Position numbers and translations under genes: made by a program. Under the pieces are notes generated by a model, which saw nothing but the letters and a program-made list of their open reading frames with translations, searched no databases and was not told the origin of the DNA. DNA of 17,279 nt from positions 1 to 17,279 of the forward strand of contig CAJNDS010001479.1 of the NCBI GenBank assembly GCA_905221605.1, in the 5' to 3' direction. The stretch comes from Symbiodinium natans (lineage: Eukaryota; Sar; Dinophyceae; Suessiales; Symbiodiniaceae). Shown here in pieces: positions 1-8,329 of the stretch (position 1 is the first letter of the stretch; every line of letters begins with the position of its first letter).

Positions 1-915
1 TTTGAGTTTCGGGAGCTAATTTTGAGCTCCGGGAGCTAATTTTAACCTCCGGGAGCGAATTTTGATTTCCGGGAGCTAATTTTGAGCGCTGGGAGCTAAT
101 TTTGATTTTGAGCTTTGGGAGCTACTTTTGAGCTCCCAGAGCTAATTTTGAGCTCCGAAACTTAATTTTGGAGCTGTGGGAGTTAATTTTGAGCTCTGGA
201 AGCTCCGGGAGCTGATTTTGAGCTCTGGGGGCTAATTTGAGCTCCGAAAGCTAATTTTGAGCTCCGGGAGCTAATTTTGAGCTCCGGGAGCAAATTTTGA
301 GCTTTGGGAGCTAATTTTGAGCTCCGGGAGCTAATTTTGAATTCCGGGAGCTAATTTTGAGCACTGGGATTAATTTTGAGCTCCTGGAGCTAATTTTGAA
401 CTCTGGGAGCTAATTTTGAGTTCTGGAAGCTCCAGGAGCTGATTTTGAGCTCTGGGAGTTTTTTTTCGCTCCGGGGAGCTAATTTTGGGATCTAATTTTG
501 AGCTAAGTTTGAGCTCATTTTGAGCTCTGGAAGGTCCGGGAGCTGATTTTGAGCTGGAGCTAATTTTGAGCTCCGGGAGCTAATCTGGATGTTTGGGAGC
601 TACTTTTGAGCTCTGGGAGCTAATTTTTGCTCCCCAAGCCCAAAATTGGCTCCCAGAGCTCAAAATGGCTCCAAAGCCTGAGCTCTGGAAGCTCCGGCAG
701 CTGATTTTGAGCTCTGCAAGTTAATTTTGAGCTTTGGGAGCCAATTTTGATTTCTGGAAGCTCCGGAGCTGATTTTGAGCTCTAGGAATTAATTTTGAGC
801 TTTGGGAGCTAATTTTGAGCTGGGGGAGCTAGTTTTGAGCTCCGGGAGGTAATTTTGAGCTCTGGGAGCTAATGTGAGCTTTGGGAGGTAATTTTGAGCT
901 CCGCGAGCTAACTTT
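1..915. repeat. Degenerate 20-bp GAGCTC-type minisatellite
   Basis: The stretch is built from imperfect copies of a unit close to GAGCTCCGGGAGCTAATTTT. Most units contain AGCTCC-G-GGAGCT, a short inverted repeat, so single units can fold. Longer variants holding 'ggaagctccgggagctgatttt' recur near 197, 424, 528, 687 and 755, which hints at a higher-order pattern. Around 625-680 a few units appear in reverse complement. The array continues past the left edge. The short ORFs here are by-products of the repeat. Confidence 0.9.
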
Positions 916-919
916 GCTC

Positions 920-1145
920 AGACCGTTCCACCTATATGAAGGGGTTCCAGAGCTCAGACCTGCCCAGTTCCAGGGTCCTGAGCTCGGAGCTGGGACCGTT
1001 CCACCTATATGAAGGGGTTCCAGAGCTCAGACCTGCCAGAAGGATGTTCCACCTATATGAAGGGTCCAGACCTGCCCAGGAGGATGTTCCACCTTTATGA
1101 AGGGGTCCGGAGCTCAGACCGTTCCACCTATATGAAGGGGTCCCA
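920..1145. repeat. Cluster of five TTCCACCTATATGAAGG motifs
   Basis: The 17-bp motif starts at 926, 999, 1047, 1087 (one changed base, CTTTATG) and 1122. The copies are separated by 'ggttccagagctcagacc'-like spacers at irregular intervals of 35 to 73 bp. The reverse complement of the same core forms the 40-bp array at the right end of the window. No gene is supported here. Confidence 0.85.
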
Positions 1146-1260
1146 GAATGCAAAATTAAATCCCAGAAGCAAAACATTAGCTCCTTCAAAGTTAACTCCC
1201 AAGGCTCAGAATTAGCTCTCAAAGCTCAAAATTAGCTCCCAGTGCTGAAAAGAGCTCCCA
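1146..1260. repeat. Inverted arm of the GAGCTC-type minisatellite
   Basis: Units here read as 'gctcaaaattagctccca', the reverse complement of the units in 1-915. The orientation therefore switches across the TTCCACCTATATGAAGG cluster. Confidence 0.75.
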
Positions 1261-1296
1261 GGTTTAAGGAAATTTTGAATATCCGTGGCCAGGCAG

Positions 1297-1352
1297 AAAG
1301 GAGTTTAAGTAAATTGAGCATGCGAGCAGACAAAGGAGGTTTAAGTAAATTG
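1297..1352. repeat. Two direct copies of GGTTTAAGTAAATTG-type motif
   Basis: The motif 'aaaggag(g)tttaagtaaattg' occurs at 1297-1316 and 1332-1352, about 35 bp apart. A reverse-complement copy lies far away at 13180-13200, on the other side of the Helitron and the satellite array. Confidence 0.7.
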
Positions 1353-1366
1353 GAAAATAGGGCTCA

Positions 1367-1460
1367 GACAAATAACTTGGGAAATTCAAAATGATAACAC
1401 ATACAATTTCTATTTATTTTGTCTTGAGGGTTTATAGAAATTGTATAGGGTTTGGGTCCC
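1367..1460. repeat. Inverted-repeat element with one telomere-like unit (copy 1)
   Basis: A 13-bp perfect inverted repeat, ATACAATTTCTAT (1401-1413) and ATAGAAATTGTAT (1434-1446), encloses 20 bp ending in 'gagggttt'. The left flank (agacaaataacttgggaaatt) and right flank (agggtttgggtccc) also occur around the 14155-14508 copy. There and at 13310-13489 the same position holds a long TTTAGGG array, so this copy looks like the unexpanded or collapsed form. Confidence 0.75.
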
Positions 1461-1516
1461 GAGTATTGTGCGGGTTTTGGGCGGGTTTTGAGCGAGTTTT
1501 TCGTTTTGCTTTTTCT

Positions 1517-1536
1517 TGAAAAAGCCGGCTTTTTCA
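1517..1536. repeat. Perfect 20-bp palindrome
   Basis: TGAAAAAGCCGGCTTTTTCA reads the same on both strands. A related imperfect hairpin (CTGAAAAGCAGGCTTTTTCAG) lies near 1627-1648, so this stretch has repeated foldback potential. Nothing ties it to a gene. Confidence 0.8.
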
Positions 1537-1639
1537 GCCTTTTTTCAAGCCCTCGAAAAAAAGGCAGCGGCTTTTGGGGTCCTTTTGGGAGACTCTTCAG
1601 ATGGCACATTTTTGTAATTTTTTCGTCTGAAAAGCAGGC

Positions 1640-2280
1640 TTTTTCAGCTGTTTTTTTTGCCCAGAGTGCCCAAAACGGTCACAAATCGCAAAAAATGTCA
1701 TTTTGGGTGTTTTGGGTGTTTCCACGGCTGCAAAACTAGCGAAAATTTTAATGTTTTTTTTTTTGCCTGGGTTCAGGGTTTTTGAAGGCGCAAAATGGTC
1801 AAAAATCACCAAAATTTGCCATTTCTATTCAGGGTTTGTGAAGGCCCAAAACGGTCATTCTGGGGATTTCCAAGGCCGCCAACCTAGGGAAAAACCTTTA
1901 TGGTTTTCCCTTAATTCAGGGCTTGTGAAGCCCCAAAATTGTCAAAAATCGCAAAAAATTGACATTTTGTGTGTTTCCAAGGCCGCCAAACTAGGGTAAA
2001 TCCTTACGCGTTGGCCTTAATCCAGGCCTTGTGAAGACAAAAAAACACAAACAATTGCAACTTTGGGGGTTTCCAAAATCGCCAACCTAAGCAAAATCCC
2101 TATGTTTTTTGCTTGAATTCAGGGTTTTTGAAGGCCCAAAATGGTCAAACATCGCTAAGTTTGGCCATTTTGGGGTTTCCAAGGCCGCCAAACTTGGGAA
2201 AATACCAACGCTTTGGCCTTAATTTAAGGTTTGTGAAGGCTCAAATTGACAAACACTTGCCATTTGGGTTGCAAAATTTG
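1640..2280. repeat. Decayed ~90-105-bp tandem repeat
   Basis: About six units run in tandem. Each has the order 'cagggtttgtgaaggcccaaaa', 'tggtcaaaaatcgc', 'gccattttgggg', 'tttccaaggccgccaaacta' and 'gggaaaa...ccttaatt'. Unit starts can be seen near 1771, 1829, 1916, 2022, 2119 and 2224. Units differ by many substitutions and indels, so the array is old. The small ORFs here reflect the repeat. Base composition changes sharply near 2281, where the Helitron gene flank begins. Confidence 0.8.
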
Positions 2281-2432
2281 GCTTGCTGCAGATCGACATG
2301 TCAGGCAGTGGTTGTCTCAATTCGTGACTGCTGGCGCGCCTGTTCCTTTTCCATGGATGGCCAAGAAGTCTGCACGTACTTGCGTGCTGTGAGCTGGGCT
2401 GTCCAGGGCTCGGTCTGTACCGGCGAGCTCCT
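2281..2432. other. 3' flank of the Helitron gene, end not found
   Basis: This 152-bp stretch lies just downstream of the minus-strand stop codon and is less AT-rich than the repeat to its left. A Helitron 3' end would appear on the plus strand as YYAG followed by a hairpin. I found no convincing case, so the element boundary stays undefined. Confidence 0.4.
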
Positions 2433-5400
2433 TCAAATAAGGCTCACAGCATAGGTTGGGTGAGACAAAAAGAGATCTTCCAGCTGGCCGACCGTCAGAC
2501 GCCGCGGATGCATCTCCATGGAGTCCAGGTACCAGATGACATCCTCCTCAAGGACTTTCACGGCCACCCAATGCCGACCATGGAGGTTGACCACCGCGCC
2601 AGTGCAGCCATGCAAGTCCCTGATTGTCATGGCACGCCGGTCCCCCATCTGCCAGCGAAGCTGCCCAAATTCCTCCATGGCCTTGGTGCGGAGGGCCATA
2701 CCCATGATTTCGATGGAGTAGTCTCCTGCAGGGGCCAAGTGGTCCTGAATGTTATCAGCCAGCTCGCGGTTCTCGAAGAGGAATGCATCAGCCGCTCGAG
2801 CCATGTCTTCCGGGTTGAGCAAGTGGAAGCCGAGGACATGATTCAGCGCGTGGATTCCACAGCGAAGATCTACTTGCCTTTCGAAGTAAGGTGCTTCAGC
2901 CTCACGCATGTGTGTCGGGCTGTTTGTCCTGGCCAGCTTGGGAGGAGGCGTGCTGTCTGAAGCTGTTTCTGCAGGGCGCTTCTTGGTGATTGTTTCTGCC
3001 TTGGGCTTGGCCTTGGCCTTGGCCTTGGCCTTGGCCTTGGCTTTGCTCTTGCCCTTTGCTCTGGCTTTGGGCTTGGCTTGGCACTTCCTTCCATGTGCCT
3101 TGATGGCGGGCTGAGTATTGGGAACCTCCTCGCCGCAATGCGGACAATGCCAGGGCCGTTCGCCCTCTTCTGCGTTCTCCTTGTCTGCTCTCAGCCGCGA
3201 CCAATCTGGAGCGCCCATCTCGGCCAGCCGGGCTTCGTAGAACTCCTTGCTCTCGGCGGGTCGAAAAAGTTGTTTCCATAGATGAGAACCGTCTCGCCCG
3301 GCCTGCTGGGCCTTCAGCGTGGTCAGCGCCCATTCTGCGTTCGCGTTGAATCGCAGCGACTTCGGGTTGAAGAACTCCAAGGTGCACAAGGCTTGCGAAG
3401 GGCAGCGGCTCAGAGCCACGTAGGCTTGTCCCTCTTCTTTGCACGTCGCATCAAGGCGGGAGTGGGATCCATCATGCAAGGTTGCCGCCTGGCATTTGTG
3501 AATGGTGGTGGCCTTCGCGAGCACCATGGGGAATTGCAGTCTAGAGGCCTTGCTGCCCTCCTTGTCCAGATATGTGGCTGACCTGCGGGCGACGGCAACG
3601 AAGCTGGTCTCGTTTTCCGCACGCCACTTGGCACCTGCATTCTTCTCGAAGGCCACCCAGATCAGCTCGATCTCGCCAGTGTCCTCGTCCGCGTCGATGT
3701 GCTCTACGAAGCCGCAGGCGCCATTGACGAGGCCGTCCTGGACGTCGAGGTTGTGCCGGAGCATCACTCGAACGCCGACGGCGACCCGAAACAAAGCCTC
3801 CAAGCCACCGGTGTTCTCGGGGTCGGCCCAAACCACTTCCGGGGATAGCGGGGCGCCTGTCTTGACGCTGACATCCAAGGCAGGGCTTTCGTAGAGCCGG
3901 GCGCCTGTCCTGCTGATGTGCTCCTCGATGTAGGTGCTGTTGCTTTCTGCCACAGCCCTGCGAGTGGGGTACAGGTGCACTGCTTTAGGGGCGGGCTGCC
4001 TGCTGCTGTTCTTCTTGACCACCATGCCACGCAGTTCCTGGACGTCTTCGTCTGTCCAAGTTCCGACGCGAATTCGTGCGAGAATGGCTGCCCATTTCGG
4101 ATCCTCTGCTGCGCGCTGGTTCCCTTCCAGTTCGCAGAGTTGGAAAAGAAGCCACAGTTGACTTGCAAAGGCTGGCAGGCCGCCGGGCGGCGGCAACTGG
4201 TAGAGATCCCCTGCAAAGACGACGTGGAGTCCACCAAAGGGTACATAAGGCATGTCCCGGGCCAGACGGAGGTGTTGATCGAGGCGCTCCAGCATGAAGG
4301 AGGAAATGAAGCTTACCTCGTCCACAAACAGCACAGATACCAGGTTCCAGATGCTGCGCAGGGTTGCCAACAATGGGCCGCTTGGGAGAGGCACGTCGCA
4401 GGCCTTGCCATAGCTTTGGTTCACGACCGGCAGCAGGCAACAGGAATGGAGGGTGACCCCGTTGATGTTCCATGCTGCCACGCCTGTTGGAGCTGCTATG
4501 ATTGTCCCGACGCCACCCTGTCGGAGCATGTGCGCGGCGGCGCGTACCACCACCGACTTTCCGCAGCCGCCAGGCCCGTGGAGGAGCATGTTCAAGCGCT
4601 CCGCGTTGTTGGCATCTTTGGTGTTGGGACGCTTCAGGACAGTCTGGATGATGTGCTCCATAGCCTGGCGCTGGTGCTCTGTCTGGGGGCTTGGGTTTTC
4701 CACAGTCAACTTCTCGAAGCTTTCCTCCCCCTCTTCCACTGGTGCAAAGGCATCGCCGGCCGCTCCCGTCGGCACATGGTCTGGTGCCGCGAAGTCGATG
4801 TCGTCTCCGTACCGCTCCTTCAATGCTTCGAGAATCTTCATGGAGTCTTCATAGTTCTCCTGTGCCACCTTGCTATTGGCCCACCCGTCCCGCAAGTGTG
4901 CTGGATGAATCTTGGCCTTCATGTACATGGTCGCCTGCACGGCTTGCAGCTTTCGGGCGGCCTCCAGGGTCCCATCCATGCGGGGAAAGCACCGCGACTG
5001 CAGGAAGTCGGGGTGTCCGTCTTTGTCACGGGCGATGCGTCTGAAAGCTGCCGCGTGACTACCGCCATCCTCCTCCTGCAACCAATCGCCCGGCTCCTTC
5101 CACACCGAATTTAGCAGCAGCCTCGAAAAGTAGAATTCCTCGGGCTCCTGATCGGGGCTGAAGTTGCGGTACGCCACGATAGCTGGTCTTTTGCGCGGCT
5201 GCGGGAAGTCCACGCCGATGAACTTGAAGGCCGCGCAGAAATCCAAGAAGATCAGGTCCTTGAACCGAGATGTCACAGGCTGGCTGCCCTCCACCGGCAC
5301 TTCCACTTCTATGTCGCCGAAGGAGACCTGCATCTCTCGATACCATTTCTGTGCGACTGGCATGTACCCATCTTGCTTCAGCTTCTTGTTGCGGTAGGCA

Positions 5401-7286
5401 TCGGGCTGTCCCAGGGCCACTTTTTCCTCATGTTTGGGCACCGACAAGGTCCACGTTTCAGGAGGCCCCACCTGGATCCACTCGTTGTCCCTGGAGAACT
5501 CGACGACGGGGAAGCCCAGCAGCAGATGGCACGCTTCGAAGGTTGATGTGGTCCTGCCCTGCAGCGCTGCGTGCGCTGCCTTGTACACCTGCTGGTTGCC
5601 TAGCCCGACACCGTCGTTGTTACCAGAAGTGAGGTTGGCAATGATGCTCTCGACGCGACGCTGGCACTCCCTGTCTTGCTCGGACTTCAACGCATAGCCG
5701 AGGATGTAGCGGCTGGCGCTGGTCAGTTCACAAATGACCTGAAGGTCCATGCTGGCTCGCCAGCAACGCAGGATTTTGATGTTGTACTGGCCAACGTTTT
5801 GATCGGATTTCTTCCGCCTCGTGGCCAGGCTACTTTTCCAGCGGCTGTTGGCATACTTCTCCTGGGAGGTGCGGCGCCTCGTCCTATTTTCTTCGCCATG
5901 GGGAAAGCCGAAGCGGCAGGAGCCGTGCGTTTTGATGCCACAGTACTCACTGCAGTGGTGCACCACCAGGCTGGCCAGCTGTGCGTTCACCTCCCTGTCA
6001 CGAGGCCTGACTTTCGTGGACTGTCGCCATGTGTTTGGGGATTTCGTGCAAATGTACTTGTCGCTCCAGTCCTCTGCAGATTTAGGAGTGAACTTCTTCA
6101 TGGCCTCCTCATCTGACCAGTCGGGATCGGGCGCGGTCTTGTCTTGCTTTTCTTTTTCGCCATCTTTGTCATTGAACGCTGCTGCTGCCGCCTGCTTGGC
6201 CTTCTCCTCGTCTTGTGGAGAGGTTGGTTCTTTCCACTCCTCCACCCACAGAAGAATGTGAGCGTGGGGGTAGCCTCTCTTTTGCCACTCAATGCGTATG
6301 ATGTAGTCGAGGACCCTGAAGGGTGGATCCTCCTTGCGGACGCCACGGTGTCGGCCCGCCCGATCAGTGGCTGGGGCTCGGAGGAAGTCTTCGCCTTTGT
6401 CCCCAGGCTCATCCTGGGCGTCCGCATCTCGGTCCAGATGTGTCTGTGCATCACGTTTGGCGCCCAACCACCACATGAGCTGGCTCACCTGATGCATAAA
6501 CTGTCTTGACACAATGGCCGGATGCTGATTGCAGAGCTGGTTGGGAGAGAGGCCGTCCCAAGTGAAACTCTCGTCGGCCTGGTATTGCTGCAAGATTTCT
6601 GCGGCTTCGCGCTCGATCTCTTCTGGCGGGCTGTCCGGTCGGAGTCGCAGCAGCCGGGCGGAAATGACTGCGACGAGGATATCCGGTTGCCGGGCATGGC
6701 AGGAAAGGGTCATGAAGAACTTCGGCGGGCCGAGCTGCTCGTACATGTTGAGGGCAACGTTTTTCTTTGCAAAGACGTAGGGATGCGTGCCGGGGATGTC
6801 CCTGAGGGCCGCGAAAACCTGGTTTTTGCCATCGTGGTACTTCGTCTTAGCACATGGGGCCCTTTGGCTGCCGATGCGCACATTGATGTTGCCGGACAGG
6901 CGTTTCTTAGTGTGCATCTCCAATAGCCACATGATGTACGGCACCGATGACTCAAAGCGCATGTCCAGGCCTAGCAGACGCTTGCGGGCATATTGCGAGA
7001 AGCTTGCGTACTGGTTCTGCCACCCGCCCGTGCCGGTGGGGAACAAGTGCGGGAAGAACTTCACATCCATGTCGTCGTCGAGCGCCGAAATACCTCGGGC
7101 TTTGCGCAGGTCCAGGGCTTCCGGTTTGGGGGCTTTCAGTTCCTTGGGGATCAGGTACGCCACCTCCAGCTCTGCTTCCTTCGTCTGGTCTTGCTGATTC
7201 TGCCCCCCCAAGGCCGAGGAGTGTGAGCCACCGGACTCCCCCGTTTGGCGCCCTTGAGGGGATTTGGAGTCTTGAATGGCTGCCAT
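2433..7286 (-). CDS. Helitron Rep/PIF1 helicase with C-terminal Josephin-type protease
   Basis: This 1617-aa ORF runs from ATG to TGA with no interruption. Residues about 78-350 match the Helitron N-terminal/Rep region: FFPHLFPTG at 78-85, then the metal-binding HUH motif in RGYPHAHIL with H341 and H343. A Cys cluster (C445, C449, C457, followed by RFGFP) and the paired tyrosines Y527 and Y531 (Y-x3-Y) follow, as expected for rolling-circle strand cleavage. The PIF1-type helicase spans about 866-1305: Walker A GPGGCGKS (904-911), Walker B VDEVS (988-992), GDLYQLPP (1026-1033), GLVNGACG (1185-1192), TIHKCQA (1261-1267) and AYVALSR (1288-1294). A C2HC finger (C1381, C1384, H1398, C1402) leads into a K/A tract (1403-1430) and a basic, NLS-like stretch. 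Residues 1467-1617 resemble Josephin peptidases. The ATG at 7286 may not be the true start, because the upstream ORF carries the expected N-terminal part in another frame. Confidence 0.92.
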   Translation of the reverse strand: MAAIQDSKSPQGRQTGESGGSHSSALGGQNQQDQTKEAELEVAYLIPKELKAPKPEALDLRKARGISALDDDMDVKFFPHLFPTGTGGWQNQYASFSQYARKRLLGLDMRFESSVPYIMWLLEMHTKKRLSGNINVRIGSQRAPCAKTKYHDGKNQVFAALRDIPGTHPYVFAKKNVALNMYEQLGPPKFFMTLSCHARQPDILVAVISARLLRLRPDSPPEEIEREAAEILQQYQADESFTWDGLSPNQLCNQHPAIVSRQFMHQVSQLMWWLGAKRDAQTHLDRDADAQDEPGDKGEDFLRAPATDRAGRHRGVRKEDPPFRVLDYIIRIEWQKRGYPHAHILLWVEEWKEPTSPQDEEKAKQAAAAAFNDKDGEKEKQDKTAPDPDWSDEEAMKKFTPKSAEDWSDKYICTKSPNTWRQSTKVRPRDREVNAQLASLVVHHCSEYCGIKTHGSCRFGFPHGEENRTRRRTSQEKYANSRWKSSLATRRKKSDQNVGQYNIKILRCWRASMDLQVICELTSASRYILGYALKSEQDRECQRRVESIIANLTSGNNDGVGLGNQQVYKAAHAALQGRTTSTFEACHLLLGFPVVEFSRDNEWIQVGPPETWTLSVPKHEEKVALGQPDAYRNKKLKQDGYMPVAQKWYREMQVSFGDIEVEVPVEGSQPVTSRFKDLIFLDFCAAFKFIGVDFPQPRKRPAIVAYRNFSPDQEPEEFYFSRLLLNSVWKEPGDWLQEEDGGSHAAAFRRIARDKDGHPDFLQSRCFPRMDGTLEAARKLQAVQATMYMKAKIHPAHLRDGWANSKVAQENYEDSMKILEALKERYGDDIDFAAPDHVPTGAAGDAFAPVEEGEESFEKLTVENPSPQTEHQRQAMEHIIQTVLKRPNTKDANNAERLNMLLHGPGGCGKSVVVRAAAHMLRQGGVGTIIAAPTGVAAWNINGVTLHSCCLLPVVNQSYGKACDVPLPSGPLLATLRSIWNLVSVLFVDEVSFISSFMLERLDQHLRLARDMPYVPFGGLHVVFAGDLYQLPPPGGLPAFASQLWLLFQLCELEGNQRAAEDPKWAAILARIRVGTWTDEDVQELRGMVVKKNSSRQPAPKAVHLYPTRRAVAESNSTYIEEHISRTGARLYESPALDVSVKTGAPLSPEVVWADPENTGGLEALFRVAVGVRVMLRHNLDVQDGLVNGACGFVEHIDADEDTGEIELIWVAFEKNAGAKWRAENETSFVAVARRSATYLDKEGSKASRLQFPMVLAKATTIHKCQAATLHDGSHSRLDATCKEEGQAYVALSRCPSQALCTLEFFNPKSLRFNANAEWALTTLKAQQAGRDGSHLWKQLFRPAESKEFYEARLAEMGAPDWSRLRADKENAEEGERPWHCPHCGEEVPNTQPAIKAHGRKCQAKPKARAKGKSKAKAKAKAKAKAKPKAETITKKRPAETASDSTPPPKLARTNSPTHMREAEAPYFERQVDLRCGIHALNHVLGFHLLNPEDMARAADAFLFENRELADNIQDHLAPAGDYSIEIMGMALRTKAMEEFGQLRWQMGDRRAMTIRDLHGCTGAVVNLHGRHWVAVKVLEEDVIWYLDSMEMHPRRLTVGQLEDLFLSHPTYAVSLI
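2436..2888 (-). other. Josephin-type cysteine protease domain
   Basis: This is residues about 1467-1617 of the Helitron protein. Family features visible are ERQVDLRCGIHALNHVLG with the presumed nucleophile C1476, the GDYSIEIMGMAL segment (1521-1531), GRHWVAVKV with H1572, and WYLDSM with D1588 as the third catalytic residue. The C-terminal strand (TYAVSLI) sits where Josephin folds end. Josephin enzymes (ataxin-3, JOSD1/2) cleave ubiquitin chains. Spacing and order fit that family better than OTU or Ulp1, but this is motif reading and not a profile search. Confidence 0.8.
2997..3080 (-). repeat. In-frame AAGGCC microsatellite coding a K/A tract
   Basis: On the minus strand an AAGGCC-type hexamer is repeated about ten times with small changes. 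It codes the alternating lysine/alanine linker at residues 1403-1430, between the C2HC finger and the Josephin domain. The tract is likely to vary in length between copies and may act as a DNA-binding or nuclear-targeting linker. Confidence 0.85.
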
Positions 7287-8284
7287 TCTTGCAGGACCTT
7301 GTCCACCGCCGGGTTCGCTTTGTAGAGGCGATGTTGGTGCTTCAGCTCCTGCAAAGCTTCATAGACGCAATCCAAACGAGCAGGCGAAGCTGCCATGCCC
7401 TGGACCCCTTCCACGAAGATTGTGCCATCGTCTTCAAGCGTGGCTCCCTCCAGGACATCGCAGATGAGGGGGTCTTCCATAAGCACGGCGTACATGCGAC
7501 CCCACTGTGCGCTTGGGCCACCGGCCGGGAGCTTGTCGAGCAACACTTGGGAGATCCTCCCCATGGCTATCAGATGCTGTTCAAGAGGCTGCAGGGCCTG
7601 GAGGGCTTCCGGGATGGGCGCCGGGGCTGGCAAGACCAGCTTGGTGTTGTTCTCGCGGCAGCTTTTGCACAGCATCTTGCCGGTGGCTTTGGCTAGCCTG
7701 TAGTGCTTTGCTGTCGTGAAGGTTCGGCACATCTCACACGCCCTAGACAAACCAAATCTGCCCCAGCTGCGGGCGAAGGCTAGGTAATCGGCCTGCGCCT
7801 GTTCCGGTGTGAGTTCGTCTTCGTCTGGAAAGGGATAGCCTTGCTTTTGGATTTCGGTGGCTACAGGCCTGGGCCCACGAATTCCAACTCCATCCTCTTC
7901 TCGCTGGGCTTGGAGCTCACGCCGCTGGGCCCGATAGCTGTCCTTTTCGGGAACTGGGCCACGTGAGCCTGCTCCATCCTCTGTTCTTCTTGTTTGGAGC
8001 TCATGCCTTTGGGCCCGATAACTGTCCTGCTCGGGAAATGGGCCACGGGAGCCTGCTCCAACCTCTGTCCTTTTGGCTTGGAGCTGCTGTCTCTGTCCAC
8101 GGAAGCTGCTTGATACAGGAATGGGTCCCCTACTCCCGGCGCCTTTTGCACTTCGCTCTGTCTGTTTTGCACTTTGCTCTGCCGCGCGCTCTTCCTTTTC
8201 GGCTTTGCGGCATTGAGGGTCACTGCACCAGCCCTGACCGCGGCCGCTCCTTTGTCCCACGCCACAGCGCTGGCAGGGCCCCAT
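7151..8284 (-). CDS. Helitron N-terminal protein, DUF6570-like
   Basis: This 377-aa ORF starts at the first ATG after an in-frame TAG. The N terminus has a Cys pattern (C4, C7, C20, C25), then charged sequence, then three and a half 28-aa repeats (residues 48-140). The C-terminal half has CEMC...CKSC cysteines, PEALQALQPLEQHLIA, and a segment near YEALQELKHQHRLYKANP. That order resembles the DUF6570 region found just ahead of the Rep domain in Helitron proteins. It overlaps the 1617-aa ORF by 136 bp in a different frame, and that ORF begins where a continuous Helitron protein would go on. I infer the two are parts of one protein, split by a programmed or accidental frameshift. The last ~16 residues, after the G7 run, are then out-of-frame sequence. 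Confidence 0.8.
   Translation of the reverse strand: MGPCQRCGVGQRSGRGQGWCSDPQCRKAEKEERAAEQSAKQTERSAKGAGSRGPIPVSSSFRGQRQQLQAKRTEVGAGSRGPFPEQDSYRAQRHELQTRRTEDGAGSRGPVPEKDSYRAQRRELQAQREEDGVGIRGPRPVATEIQKQGYPFPDEDELTPEQAQADYLAFARSWGRFGLSRACEMCRTFTTAKHYRLAKATGKMLCKSCRENNTKLVLPAPAPIPEALQALQPLEQHLIAMGRISQVLLDKLPAGGPSAQWGRMYAVLMEDPLICDVLEGATLEDDGTIFVEGVQGMAASPARLDCVYEALQELKHQHRLYKANPAVDKVLQEWQPFKTPNPLKGAKRGSPVAHTPRPWGGRISKTRRRKQSWRWRT
7202..7208 (-). promoter_or_regulatory. Candidate -1 frameshift site G GGG GGC
   Basis: The minus strand has seven G residues (7209-7203) followed by C. In the upstream ORF the codons are TGG GGG GGC, and in the long ORF GGG GGG CAG. A -1 slip on G GGG GGC passes directly from the first frame to the second and would give a protein of about 1950 aa. 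The heptamer fits X XXY YYZ. Downstream RNA structure was not evaluated, and an indel in the G run explains the data equally well. Confidence 0.4.
7892..8143 (-). repeat. Three 84-bp in-frame repeats coding 28-aa units
   Basis: Residues 48-75, 76-103 and 104-131 of the N-terminal Helitron ORF each begin GAGSRGP and continue with a SYRAQRxELQxxRxED-like pattern. A partial fourth unit starts at 132. The repeats are charged and Arg/Gln-rich, likely helical or disordered. They are similar at the DNA level too, which points to recent tandem duplication. Confidence 0.9.
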
Positions 8285-8329
8285 GGCAACTGCTAATTTG
8301 CAACACTCGGCAACCTACAGCCCAATTCG

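Larger units (their letters stand above)
2433..8284 (-). mobile_element. Autonomous Helitron, coding core
   Basis: The two overlapping minus-strand ORFs together give the full domain order of a Helitron replicase-helicase: DUF6570-like region, Helitron_like_N/Rep nuclease and PIF1-type SF1 helicase, plus a Josephin-type protease at the C terminus. All catalytic motifs looked for are present, so the copy is recent or under selection, apart from the frame change between the ORFs. The span given is only the coding core; the 5' TC and 3' CTRR ends were not located. Confidence 0.85.

Noticed and set aside
625-680. Minus-strand AGCCATTTTGAGCTC as a spliced-leader relict
   Set aside because: It is an inverted unit of the GAGCTC minisatellite; the likeness is explained by that repeat.
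1875-1912. CTAG followed by a GGGAAAAACC/GGTTTTCCC hairpin as the Helitron 3' end
   Set aside because: The hairpin directly abuts CTAG without the usual ~10-nt gap, and the sequence is a variant of the local tandem repeat.
2163-2180. GCCATTTTGG as a spliced-leader match
   Set aside because: It is part of the decayed ~100-bp tandem repeat; only ten bases match and the rest differs.
3918-5114. 398-aa plus-strand ORF opposite the Helitron gene
   Set aside because: It lies antisense to the clearly conserved helicase motifs and is a shadow of that GC-rich coding frame.
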